A DNA stretch of 64,000 bases from Flectonema sp. DT1601 (taxonomy: Eukaryota > Euglenozoa > Diplonemea > Diplonemida > Diplonemidae): assembly GCA_964019425.1 (NCBI GenBank), contig OZ025821.1, positions 635,001-699,000 of the forward strand, in the 5' to 3' direction. The notes under the pieces were generated by a model. That model saw only the letters and a program-made list of their open reading frames with translations. It did not search any database and was not told the DNA's origin. Shown here in pieces: positions 1 through 9,917 of this stretch; position 1 is the first letter of the stretch; each line of letters opens with the position of its first letter. Position numbers and translations under genes: made by a program.

Positions 1-2455
1 CGAGTAAGGTTCTCTCCATCTTCCTAAAAAAAGGTATTCCATTCACATATCTATGTTTAGAAGCAGTACTGTAATATAAAGTTCTCAACTCGTTTACTCT
101 GGAAACTCGATGTGATTGTCGAGAGGGAGGTATTTCCCCCTGTAGTTGTTGTGATAATAGCTACCAAACAACGCACAGCAGAACAAATCGAAATTGAATA
201 ACTTCAACCAGCGATACATATAAACACTTTTTTTTTTGCTTTGGTTGTTTTTTTTTTTTTTTTGTGAAATACATAAATAAAAAAAAAAATAAGAGAAAAA
301 AGAAAAAATTCGGTTTTTTTTTTTTTGAGAAAGATATCAAACTATGAATAAACAACAGTTATTTTTAGACACAACTCAACCATACATAATTAATCTTTTT
401 TTTTTTTTTTTTTTTTTTTTTTCACAAATGTGATACCTTGCTGGCTACTTCGACTAAATTGGAATAAAGAAAAAGAACGAAATTAAGACGGAAATCGTAT
501 TATTACGACATCCCAAAAGTACCTTGTTTTGTTTTGCGAATATAGAAGAGAGAGAGAAAACGAGAGAGAGAGAAAGGGTTGCTCTTTTCAATAAAAAAGG
601 GGGGAGAGAGAGGGGGAAAAAAGGAAAGACGATATATAGAAGTTTCACTTATTTGTGAGCGAAATACATACACACACTAAAAGCGATTAACCCTTACACC
701 ACCAGTGATAATATCCGTTGGAAGAAAAATATCGTTTGTTCTATGCTGCTTTTTTTTTTTTTTTCGAAGAGGAGGCTTCTTGTACAATAGAAGCAGTAAT
801 AACAAATATAGTAATATTGAGTTTGCAAAGATTTCCTGAAAAAAAAAAATCTCCCCCCTAACTACAAAACTTCGCAAGATGAAAGACAAGTTTCGAAATT
901 TCGTCTTTCTATTTTTTTTTTTTCCAATTGTTCTGATGTACTTATTCTTTGCCCTGTTTACCATAGAAACCAAAGCTCCCCCTTCTCAAAATTTGAAGCA
1001 CACTTCTGTCCTGAGGGAACCTCGATCTTAGATCAATCCCAGCAACTGCTATACTGCAGTTTGAATTTCCGACAAACTTCACTTTCTTTTTACAAAAATA
1101 AAAGTGTTTACTCACACTTTTATTTTTGTTTTGTGCGCAACCGAGTGGTAAGGGTTAAAATAATAAACCGCATGAATGTTTTTTTTTTTTTTTTTTTTGG
1201 GTACGAATTTTTTTTTTTTTTTTTTGTGGAAAAAAGTTGATGTCACATTAGAAAACAAGAAGTAAAAAAAAAAAAAAAAACAAACAAAAACCATCAACTA
1301 AGATGGTTATTTATTTACTTATTCTAAAAAAAAAAGTCAAAACCAATCAAATAAATCACTTTAGAACTTGTCCTACCCATGGCAGCATAGTAAGCAGGAA
1401 AATATCCGCAAACAAACGTTGGATTTAACAAGCAGAACATTATACCGAAATATTAAGAGGAGCTGCACCCACATATCAGGCTGAAATTGAAAAAAACAAA
1501 CATTTGGGCTGATAATGGGTTCACTACGGTAGGCACATTGCTCTACTTTCTCTCAATCCCGTCACTGCTATGCTATAACGAGGATTCACATCATGTTATG
1601 AGTTTTTGTTAGACTCAACACGTTGTTCGTTTTGATGGCTCTTTTAAATGCATGAGGGCACCTTTACGACATTAAATAAAAATAAGAGCAGCATGTGAAT
1701 AAAAAAAAAAAAAGAAATATGTGACATTTTTTTTCATTTTGCATGTGTGTGTTTTTTTTAATTGGTTTTTTTCCTTTCGGTTCTCTTATTTTATTTTTCT
1801 TGAAACAAACAATCACAAATACCCCCCCCCCCCCCCCCCCCCCCCCTGCCTACTCAAAGTTAATTGCGTAGGAGATCAAGACATAAATTGCTGCTTGACA
1901 TGAAAGCAATACTATTTTTTTTTTTTTTCCCCTTTTTTTTTTCTTTTGCTCTTTCTGACAATCCTATTTTCTTCTCCCAAACATCGACAACTGAATGCCG
2001 AACAGGAGAGAACAAACATCTCACATTTGAAGAGGAACACCATTTCAATGGGGGTCGAATTAGGTTCTGCGATCAGCGTCTTTGTTGAGAACATAAAACG
2101 ACCCAATGTTTCCTCCAGTTTTCCTTTTTTCTTTTCTTTCTCTTTGTCGTTGGTTTGTTTTTTCTTGACGCGGGAAAGAGATGGTGGCGATGTGTCAGGG
2201 AGGAAATTCGACGCAACATAACTTTCCCTCTCCGTGCAGCTGAGGAATCCTGCACTCGCCTGCGAGAGTATCTGCCATCACTGTGCTCTATTAAGGGGCC
2301 CTGCTATTAGGACTCCTTCATTGGACATGTCAATGATAACAAGAGAAGAGGAAATATCAGCAACTTGTAGTTCACTGAAGACGTACCAGATCTGAAATAC
2401 TCAAAAAGAGCAATTTGATTCAAAGACAAGTTCCGTATTGAAGGTTCAGGGTTGA
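1..2455. other. Spacer downstream of the astacin array, no gene seen
   Basis: No supported coding region. It is dominated by long A and T runs (for example 400-421 and 1180-1225), short GA-rich stretches near 548-575, and an uninterrupted run of 25 C at 1822-1846. Open frames here are made almost wholly of Lys or Phe runs. The last 250 bases (2210-2455) are more balanced in composition and precede the stop codon of the first protease gene; the segment 'ggttcagggttgacta' just before that stop recurs just before the stop of the second copy at about 9905. Confidence 0.6.
1822..1846. repeat. Poly-C (poly-G on minus strand) homopolymer of 25 bases
   Basis: A run of 25 consecutive C. It is the only long C or G run in a window where A and T homopolymers are everywhere. 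Its length may be imprecise because such runs are error-prone in sequencing. Confidence 0.9.
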
Positions 2456-5400
2456 CTAGATAAGCATTCTATCGAGGTCATGAGGTGCATCGTACTGTTC
2501 CTGTAGGGGCTTACCGACATATTGAGAAAAGTCTGAGAGGGTAACCTGGTCACTCTCCTTTTTCTTGTAGACAATAAAACCTGCGATGGCACCACACAAC
2601 AACAATACACCAGCTGCTACTGCAATAATCCACCACGGGAAGGCATCGTCATCGTCATCCTGCTGTGGAGTCAATAACCCTGAAGCTAAACGTTCTTGAG
2701 GAGTCAAATCATTCGGCACCCAGTCTTCAGGTCTCGGTTCTGGTGTTCCTGGTGCCTTAGTCGGTACAGCAGTCGGAACAGCAGTCGGTCCGTAAGTCTT
2801 ACCGGCAGGGAGTGGTGTTGGTGGCGAGGCGGTCGGCATGGCAGTTGGAACAGCAGTCGGTCCGTAAGTCTTACCAGCAGGGAGTGGTGTTGGTGGCATA
2901 GCGGTTGGCATTGTTGTTGGCATTGTTGTAGGCATTACTGTAGGCATAGCAGTTGGAACAGCGGTTGGTCCGTAAGTCTCACCGGCAGGGAGTGGCGTTG
3001 TCGGCCTCGAAGTTGGCACCATAGTTGGAACAGCTGTCGGAACAGCAGTTGGCACAGTGGTTGGAACAGCTGTTTGACCAGCAGGCAAGGACGTCGGCAT
3101 TGCAGTTGGAACTGCAGTAGGCATAGCAGTTGGCACAGCGGTCGGTACGGATGTCTGACCCGCTGGCAGTGACGTGGGCATTGCAGTAGGCATAGCTGTT
3201 GGAACTGCGGTTGGCATAGCTGTTGGAACTGCGGTTGGCATAGCTGTTGGAACTGCGGTCGGCATTGCCGTCTGTCCAACAGGCAACGACGTCGGCATTG
3301 CCGTTGGAACAGTAGTTGGCATAGCAGTAGGAATAGCAGTAGGCATGGCAGTTTGCCCAACAGGCAATGACGTTGGCATGGCAGTAGGTACAGCGGTTGG
3401 AACATCAGTAGGCATGGCAGTCGGCATTGCGGTAGGGACAGCAGTTGGAACGACAGTTGGAACTGCTGTTTGTCCAACAGGTAATGCTGTCGGTATTGCT
3501 GTTGGAACCAAAGTTGGTGCAGCAGTTGGAACATTGGTAGGAGCGGTGGTCGGCATGGCTGTCGGAACAACAGTAGGAACAGGAGTTGGCGGAGCCGTTG
3601 GGGTTGCAGTCACACCAACAGGCAACGATGTTGGAACCGCCGTCGGTACTAAAGTTGGAACATTAGTAGGAACATCAGTTGGAACATTAGTAGGAACATC
3701 AGTTGGAACATTAGTAGGAACGTCAGTTGGAACATTAGTAGGAACGTCAGTTGGAACCATGGTTGGAACAGCAGTAGGGGTCATTGTTGGAACTGCAGTT
3801 GGGGCATCGGTGGTAGCTCCTCCACAAGTGGTGAACGAACCAGTCAATACCCACTGATTAAGAGTAGTGGGTTTGTAACAAATCTTGTACTCCGTGTTTC
3901 CAGATAGACCCGATAGTGTGTCAGCATACCATTCTGTTGCTACTCCTACCTTCTTAATCACACCGTGATCAACTGAACACGCACCAAGAGTTTGGCACTG
4001 AGCCTCCGCCTGACTGCAATCAGTCACCGTATTCGGAACAACTGCAGCCTTGTCACTGGCACCAAGTTCATCAGTTCCAGGATAGAAGTGGAAAATAGGA
4101 GCATCAATACCGGGCTTAGGGCAAGTTGGCTTTGGAGTGAACACCGGGTCACGGTGTTCGCATGTTAAACTAATCTCATCGATGTTGGCAACTCCTCTCG
4201 CAGACAGCTTCAGTGAGTCGATCGGTGAACCTCCGAATGAAGCATCAGAACAAGCTGGCTGTCCTCCCACCTTCAAGTTCATTGTGTTTGTGGTCCAGTT
4301 GATCGTCACCTCAACTTCAGTCCATCCATTCGTCCTGATATTCGCATTGGCTCTGCATGTTACGCTGTTGAAGGCAGCATCACCATTGTAACCAATGTTG
4401 ACTGGGATAGTGTCAGTGCCAGCAACAATATCAATGTTTACCTGTTCAGTCCCACTGCTCAAGTAAACAGCGTATGTCAGAACTGTACCCTGGATACCAC
4501 CAGCAGCAAACGTTTTCACATAATTCGGAATGGCAAACTTCATCGACCCAGCTCCCTTGAACTTCCTCGACGTGTCTTGCGTGAAGTACTGGTCAGGACC
4601 CCATGAGGAGTCATCCAAGCCTAAGTTCAAACTGTGATGGCAAATACCAGGAATCTGGAACTCAACATCCTTCACAGACCAGATTGGCTGCTTACCGGAT
4701 TTGAACATCGCTCCCTTGAAGTACAAGTCAACAAGTTCTGTGGCATCAGAGCTGAACGTCGCTGCTGCCACCAACGGTCCGATTTTCAAGATCTGCTTGT
4801 CACTCGAATCAACTGTCAAGAGAGAAGGGTTCAACAAGTCGTTGCGCAAATTGTTCCAACCGAATTGAGTTGGGTAGTCAGCAATCATCGCATCGATGAT
4901 CGCCTGCTTGTTGGCAGTCGTGTCGATCCACTCATCGTAGTCTCCGACAAGAGTCAAAGTCATCGTCGTACCACCAGCCCGAAGCTGATCCTGCGTCAGT
5001 CCCTCAACAACGGATCCAGTCATCAAAATGTAGCTCGTGCACCACAAGTGGAACTCATCCCACCATGCATTTCCAAACATGATCACTTTGTTGATACCAC
5101 GAGTGCACGATGCACGGAAGGGAGCACCTTCGAATTCCAAGTGACCATCGATGTACAAATCAACCAATTGGGAACCCCAGTTAACGTGTAAATCGATATG
5201 GTTGAATACTCCCGAAATAGCAGTTGTCGATCCAGTTTGTGAACTCACACTGTAAGAACCACCATTGGTACGCAACTCGAAGCAGTCAGTGTCTACATCA
5301 CGAAAAGATGTAGTCGGACTGCTACCGTCAAACGGACTGATGAAAAAAGAGATACGTCTTGGCTTGCTATAAGCAAGCAGTGAAATGAACGCCTGTCCGT

Positions 5401-6766
5401 TATCCATGCTCGCTGCGTCTCCGACTTTGAACGATGCAGATCCACTGGCGAAGAACGTGTTGTCCAATGCCGCATCCTTGATAGGCGACCAGGTGCCGAT
5501 GTCGTCATCGAATTCGTGCAGGTAGTTCTCAGGGCAGTTGGAGAACCCAAGACACTCTAAACCTCCGTAAGATCCCTGACACTGGCAAGGAGTGAGAGGG
5601 TCGTCAACACACGTTCCTCTCCCGCTGCAAACACTTGCATCATCTGAAGCCACACCGAAACAGACACTCGCAGTGTTCGCAATCATAACGTCTACAGTGC
5701 AGGTACTTTCCTTCGCATCCGACCCAACGAACTTCGTAGCGAGCGTGAACGTCTGTCCGGCATCAGAACTCCGCGGCGTGAAATCAAAGACCACGTTGCC
5801 GGAGGTTCCGACGCTTGCCCCGCTGTTCTTTGACAAAGAGATGTCGCTCATGGTGGCAGTCGTTGCCGAAAAGTCCAGCGTCATAGTCTCCGTATACACA
5901 GCGTTGAACTCAACCCTCCACGCCTTGCTGTGAGGGATGGTGTGGGTCATCGTCGTCTCCTGGGAAACGATGCATCTCGGCACTGTAAACACGTCAGTGC
6001 AAGAGTTGTACATGAAATCGATAGTCGCAATGTCACCCTCACTGAGATGGTGACGTTGACCAATCGGAACCGAGGAAACGATAGTCGGCAAGTTGCCGAT
6101 GGCGAATCCGTCAGGACCGTAGTGCATGATCGACCCGTAATCGTATGCTCCGATGTCACGACCAGTTGCTCCGTTCTTATCGAAGTTGTGACGCTGCGCT
6201 ACCTCGACCTGGTTCATATTGACGTAAACGTGTTCGTCTCTGTCATTTCTCGACTGTTCGTGAGAAAGACCCATACTGTGACCCACCTCGTGAATCGTCG
6301 CTCCCAGACCACACGCGGCTGCGAGATTGATCTGGTTCACCTTCCCGGGTGAGAGGCCAACAGGAGAGTTGCAAGCGCTTACGTGTTTCACAAACTTCAT
6401 GCAGGGCTTTGGACAGCTGGAAACAGCTCCAGTGTGCCTCGTGAATCTCACACACGTGTTCGACTGCCAATGAGCAATCGCCTGAAGGACTCTCGTGTCG
6501 TCATTCGCAAGAGGCGCTGAGGTTCCTGCTCTCGTTGAGGTGTCGATCACCCAGTTCACCCTCCCTCCCGGCCACAGCCAAGTGGGATCCGTGTAAGAAG
6601 CTCCTCCCAACCCGCGGACGCTTCGAAGCCCATCTTGAATCGGAATCTGCTGATCATCCCACAGCGTGTAGTCTACTCCCTCAACAAATAATTTATCGAC
6701 AGAAACGTCTTCAGTTGAAGCACTAGACGATGAGATCATCACCAGAGCGATGATGGGCTTCCACAT
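2456..6766 (-). CDS. Astacin-family surface metalloprotease, copy 1 (type I membrane protein)
   Basis: A 1,436-residue zinc endopeptidase of the astacin (M12A) family, expected on the cell surface. A signal peptide begins MWKPIIALVMISSSSAS. The catalytic domain has the zinc motif HEVGHSMGLSHE (about residues 159-170) and the Met-turn SIMHYG (about 211-216). Next come a beta-rich region, an EGF-like module (C-x-GRGTC...CQCQGSYGG), two LamG/concanavalin-like modules (about 430-590 and 730-880) separated by another domain, a Val-Pro-Thr stalk (about 983-1345), an acidic stretch, one membrane span (about 1374-1400) and a 35-residue tail. The start is the ATG at 6766: it follows a 3' splice acceptor by 12 bases, and the open frame upstream has no ATG. 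It is copy 1 of a tandem triplet. Family assignment is firm; the substrate is unknown. Confidence 0.93.
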   Translation of the reverse strand: MWKPIIALVMISSSSASTEDVSVDKLFVEGVDYTLWDDQQIPIQDGLRSVRGLGGASYTDPTWLWPGGRVNWVIDTSTRAGTSAPLANDDTRVLQAIAHWQSNTCVRFTRHTGAVSSCPKPCMKFVKHVSACNSPVGLSPGKVNQINLAAACGLGATIHEVGHSMGLSHEQSRNDRDEHVYVNMNQVEVAQRHNFDKNGATGRDIGAYDYGSIMHYGPDGFAIGNLPTIVSSVPIGQRHHLSEGDIATIDFMYNSCTDVFTVPRCIVSQETTMTHTIPHSKAWRVEFNAVYTETMTLDFSATTATMSDISLSKNSGASVGTSGNVVFDFTPRSSDAGQTFTLATKFVGSDAKESTCTVDVMIANTASVCFGVASDDASVCSGRGTCVDDPLTPCQCQGSYGGLECLGFSNCPENYLHEFDDDIGTWSPIKDAALDNTFFASGSASFKVGDAASMDNGQAFISLLAYSKPRRISFFISPFDGSSPTTSFRDVDTDCFELRTNGGSYSVSSQTGSTTAISGVFNHIDLHVNWGSQLVDLYIDGHLEFEGAPFRASCTRGINKVIMFGNAWWDEFHLWCTSYILMTGSVVEGLTQDQLRAGGTTMTLTLVGDYDEWIDTTANKQAIIDAMIADYPTQFGWNNLRNDLLNPSLLTVDSSDKQILKIGPLVAAATFSSDATELVDLYFKGAMFKSGKQPIWSVKDVEFQIPGICHHSLNLGLDDSSWGPDQYFTQDTSRKFKGAGSMKFAIPNYVKTFAAGGIQGTVLTYAVYLSSGTEQVNIDIVAGTDTIPVNIGYNGDAAFNSVTCRANANIRTNGWTEVEVTINWTTNTMNLKVGGQPACSDASFGGSPIDSLKLSARGVANIDEISLTCEHRDPVFTPKPTCPKPGIDAPIFHFYPGTDELGASDKAAVVPNTVTDCSQAEAQCQTLGACSVDHGVIKKVGVATEWYADTLSGLSGNTEYKICYKPTTLNQWVLTGSFTTCGGATTDAPTAVPTMTPTAVPTMVPTDVPTNVPTDVPTNVPTDVPTNVPTDVPTNVPTLVPTAVPTSLPVGVTATPTAPPTPVPTVVPTAMPTTAPTNVPTAAPTLVPTAIPTALPVGQTAVPTVVPTAVPTAMPTAMPTDVPTAVPTAMPTSLPVGQTAMPTAIPTAMPTTVPTAMPTSLPVGQTAMPTAVPTAMPTAVPTAMPTAVPTAMPTAMPTSLPAGQTSVPTAVPTAMPTAVPTAMPTSLPAGQTAVPTTVPTAVPTAVPTMVPTSRPTTPLPAGETYGPTAVPTAMPTVMPTTMPTTMPTAMPPTPLPAGKTYGPTAVPTAMPTASPPTPLPAGKTYGPTAVPTAVPTKAPGTPEPRPEDWVPNDLTPQERLASGLLTPQQDDDDDAFPWWIIAVAAGVLLLCGAIAGFIVYKKKESDQVTLSDFSQYVGKPLQEQYDAPHDLDRMLI
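2745..3820 (-). repeat. VPT-repeat stalk of protease copy 1
   Basis: Imperfect 12-base units encode [AMTV]VPT or AMPT, interrupted about every 15-20 residues by SLPVGQTA, SLPAGQT or PLPAGKTYGP. A run near 3655-3755 alternates DVPTNVPT units almost perfectly. The stalk is rich in Thr and Pro, so it is probably an extended O-glycosylated spacer that lifts the protease off the membrane. Confidence 0.9.
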
Positions 6767-6778
6767 TGTTGTTGTTAG

Positions 6779-6780
6779 CT
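6779..6780 (-). other. 3' splice acceptor upstream of protease copy 1
   Basis: On the minus strand the AG ends ctttttttcc..ttgccgcag and lies 12 bases before the ATG. Similar acceptors precede most genes in the window, which supports spliced-leader addition. A 5'-UTR cis-intron cannot be excluded from sequence alone. Confidence 0.6.
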
Positions 6781-7712
6781 GCGGCAATAAGGAAAAAAGA
6801 TAAACAACAAATACATCAAAGAAAACTATCGTAACATTCAGTAGAAGGTAAAACTAGTCAAAGAGAAAACAAAATAAAATGGAAAAAACTAAGAAGGTTT
6901 TTTTTTTTTTTTGTAGCTTGTATTTCAACGAAAATGTCGCTGCATCAACAAGAAAATTGAGAGGAAAGGCTCGTGCCGACATAATGCCTGCACTCAAGCG
7001 AGCCTGAAGAAAGGGAAGGGAAAAGAATATTATGAAATAATGAGAATAGAAAATTATATGTTCTCATCCAAAAGGTGTATTCGATGATAACAAATTAAAA
7101 TATCACACAAGATGCCTTGACAACTTTGCCCAATAAAGTGTCTCTCTAGGATACGTTCAAATTTTCCTCGTTTGTTTTTCCTTCTTCCCGACAATAAGTT
7201 ATTATTAGCAGAACCTCGAAGAATCGAATGCCAATGGGGAAAAAAGAATCTCTATTTTTTTTGGATTTATGTGAAAACAGCAATAGTTAGTTTAGCTTTT
7301 TTAATTCAACGTTGATCTGGAGAGGTAACTCACATCAACAGAGAACCTAATCCGCTTCAACAGAAGAGATGACTTCAGCTGTTTCCACCTCACCCAACTT
7401 GTCAAACTATTAAACTAAAAAATAGAGAAATTAAAAATAAACAGAAAAAACAATTTTATTAATAAAAGTACAACATGTAGAGCGTTCTATAATTAACTCT
7501 CGTTGTGGGCAACAGCCAGCCGCTTTCGATTCAAACCTGGCGGACTCGATCTCCAAAGAAATTATTTTTTTTATTATTATTCAGATTTCAGGAAGCAATA
7601 CAACTCTAAATTTACACAAGAGAGGTCAGATCCTTTGGAAAAAAAAATGAATTGGCGAAGGGATGTCGAAGTGCTATGCCAACAGTAGAAACAAACCAAA
7701 AAAATAAATCTG

Positions 7713-9540
7713 CTTTAGAGAAAAACATCACCCTCTCGTAGATCCTCCTGTTGATGTTAGTTACCCATTTTGAAACAATAACCAAACAGAACATAGGCAG
7801 GTATCTATGGAAAGAAAAAAAAAAGAACGGGGCATTGGCAAAGAGACATCAATTAAAGCAAACTTGCATTTTGATGACAAGAAACGGACACTTCCTCTAT
7901 GTTGATTTCTCGTTTATAAGCAAACTTACATTATGATGATTGTTTCTTTTTTTTTATTTTTTTTCTCTACTTCTACTTGACTGGTTAAAACAAGAAAAAG
8001 GAAACATAAAAAAAAATAAAATAAAAAAGTAAAGCAAGAAAAGATTTAAAAGGTGTTAAAGACAAAAAATCAAGAAGAAAAAAAAAAAAGAAAAAAAAAC
8101 AAAGCGCGACCAAAGCCCAGAAGCAATTCTCACAAGAGCATTGGTAACACCCATTTTCTTATTTTTTTTTTTTTTTGACTATGCCTTGCGTTTGAAGGGA
8201 GAAGAGAAAAAAACGTCATTTTGACAAGTAGGCACAACCAATGACAGAGCTGGTTGTTTATGCAACACGAAACCACCAAACTGGGTGGGCTAAAGAGTTT
8301 ACGTGAAGCTACTACTACTAATAATTTTATTTATTTTATTCTTTTCCTTTTGTAAAGAAAAAGACGAGAGAGAGAGAGAGAGAGAGAGAAAAAGGTGAAA
8401 ATCAGTCTTCTTCTCTATGTGAGAGACTAGTTTCTTCAGCACACAGACTCCCCTTTTTATAGGGGGAGAATTTAAATAGCAGACAGGTCATCAAGTTCCG
8501 AAAGGCGTCAGCAATCAGACTGTTGAATTAGTTCCGAAAGGATGTAATATAATTCATATCAACGCCATTCAACCCTTCTCATGTTTAACAAAAACTGTGA
8601 GATGATCAACATGATCAGGTTAACAGAGAAGACAAATATCAACCGGATTACGTCAGTCCAGGCGTTTTAAGACTACAAACAGTAGCATTTGAAGAACTGT
8701 TTGACTGCAGCGGGTAAAGACAAGAAAACATGATCACAACAGAAAAAAAAAACAAGCAAAAATAGAATCACTAAAGAGGAAAGGGATTTGAGGATACGAA
8801 ACCAGCATCCCTACTTAACGCAGACTTGATTGCGAGGAACAAATTGCACCACATAAAAAACAGTAGACAAGGCTCTCGATAATGATGACTTGAAGCAGAC
8901 AAACGTCTTTTAGCAATGTGAGAGGAAAAATAAATAATTCAGCGGGGGGAAATAGCATATTTCCCCGCCTTTTTTTTTTTTTTTTTGAATAGAAACGTTG
9001 TGATGCAACGATGACTCCAACATCGAAAGTCGGAGTAAGTTGCTCGCACACATACGCACAAAAAAATAAAAGAGAGAAGAACCAAAACTGTCGATCACCA
9101 GCTGGGAGCTGAATGATTGAATTTGTCGGTAGTAGATGTAAGATCCTTAATGCAAGCATCACGTTTACGATGTGATAGTGTGCACAAAGTTACGTGGAGA
9201 ATCTTAGTCATTATAAACAACGTTTTACTCAGATGGAATATGATGCGAGATAATGCCTGCTTCAAAGGGTCAGGGCAAGTTCTTAACAAAAATCATTCCA
9301 ATTTAGAATAAAATTAGAGGGAAAAAAAAAAGAACGGGAGGAAAAAAAAAACGTTGACAGACCCACTAGGAAAGGAAAAAAAAAAAAAAAAAAAAAAAGA
9401 AAATCCTCTTTTTTTTTTTCTCAACCCTTTACCGATAAATGAATTCTTGATTTTTCAATATTGTAAAACGGCTTAAGAGTACAGAAGCATAGTTCAACAT
9501 AATGGCACACCACAAAACCAAGCTTATGCGGTTCAAGAGA
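7713..9540. repeat. Duplicated spacer block, copy A (partner 15649-17232)
   Basis: Long near-identical stretches are shared in the same order, for example the segments beginning ttagagaaaaacatca, aggatacgaaaccagcatcc and aaacggcttaagagtacag. They are separated by A/T runs of different length. This shows tandem duplication of the protease gene together with its intergenic DNA. Confidence 0.85.
8177..8405. repeat. Dispersed repeat R1, copy 1 (partner 50920-51166)
   Basis: About 230 bases are nearly identical to a segment 42 kb away, including aacgtcattttgacaagtag and gctggttgtttatgcaacac, ending in a GA-rich microsatellite. It lies inside a segment absent from the homologous second spacer, so it behaves like an insertion. 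It has no coding content, and no clear terminal inverted repeats were seen. Confidence 0.8.
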
Positions 9541-9917
9541 ATATAACAGCTGTTCCCTGTGCCCAGCTCTTTATTTGTTTGCTAACATACTGTCTTTAAG
9601 AAAAAAGGGGAAGAAAGCTAAATAGTTAAGAGATTTTGAGTTTTTTTTTTTGGGTTCCTACTTCATTTGTCGCACAATTTTTTTCCCTTCAATCATGACG
9701 TTACCACATTCATGCTAATTAACATTAAAAAAAATTATGTCTTCGGAGCTAGCAAAATGCGACAGAGTCAAATAGTGAATCACTCGTTCCGTCTTATCAA
9801 ACCCACCCACCAGTATGGTCGTAGGCAGTGGGGACTACAGTTTGACCAGCAAGAGAGAAGGCAGCTGTTGGTAGATCCGACATACTCAAAAAGAACAATG
9901 TGAAGGTTCAGGGTTGA

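Larger units (their letters stand above)
6767..9917. other. Spacer between protease copies 1 and 2
   Basis: No supported gene. The first 420 bases match the 5' flank of copy 2 (13821-14245). Bases 7713-9540 are collinear with 15649-17232 in the next spacer, so gene plus flank was duplicated as a unit. Relative to the second spacer, this one carries about 550 extra bases between about 7990 and 8622. That extra part includes the dispersed repeat at 8177-8405 and a GA microsatellite near 8364-8390. Confidence 0.7.

Noticed and set aside
161-1297. Several small frames rich in Phe or Lys
   Set aside because: They are translations of A/T homopolymers without domains, acceptors or balanced composition.
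3174-3857. Plus-strand repeat frame antisense to the copy 1 stalk
   Set aside because: The same repeat artefact; it ends exactly where the stalk repeat ends.
4634-5191. Plus-strand open frame of about 185 residues, repeated at 11688 and 21583
   Set aside because: Shadow of the conserved LamG-like region of the proteases; it recurs only because that region is conserved in all three copies.
7500-7560. tRNA-like B-box (gattcaaacc) in the protease spacer
   Set aside because: No matching A-box, acceptor stem or anticodon arm at proper spacing on either strand.
8815-9162. Minus-strand frame shared with 16186-16466
   Set aside because: The partner copy in the duplicated spacer has indels that break the frame; the similarity is explained by spacer duplication, not coding selection.
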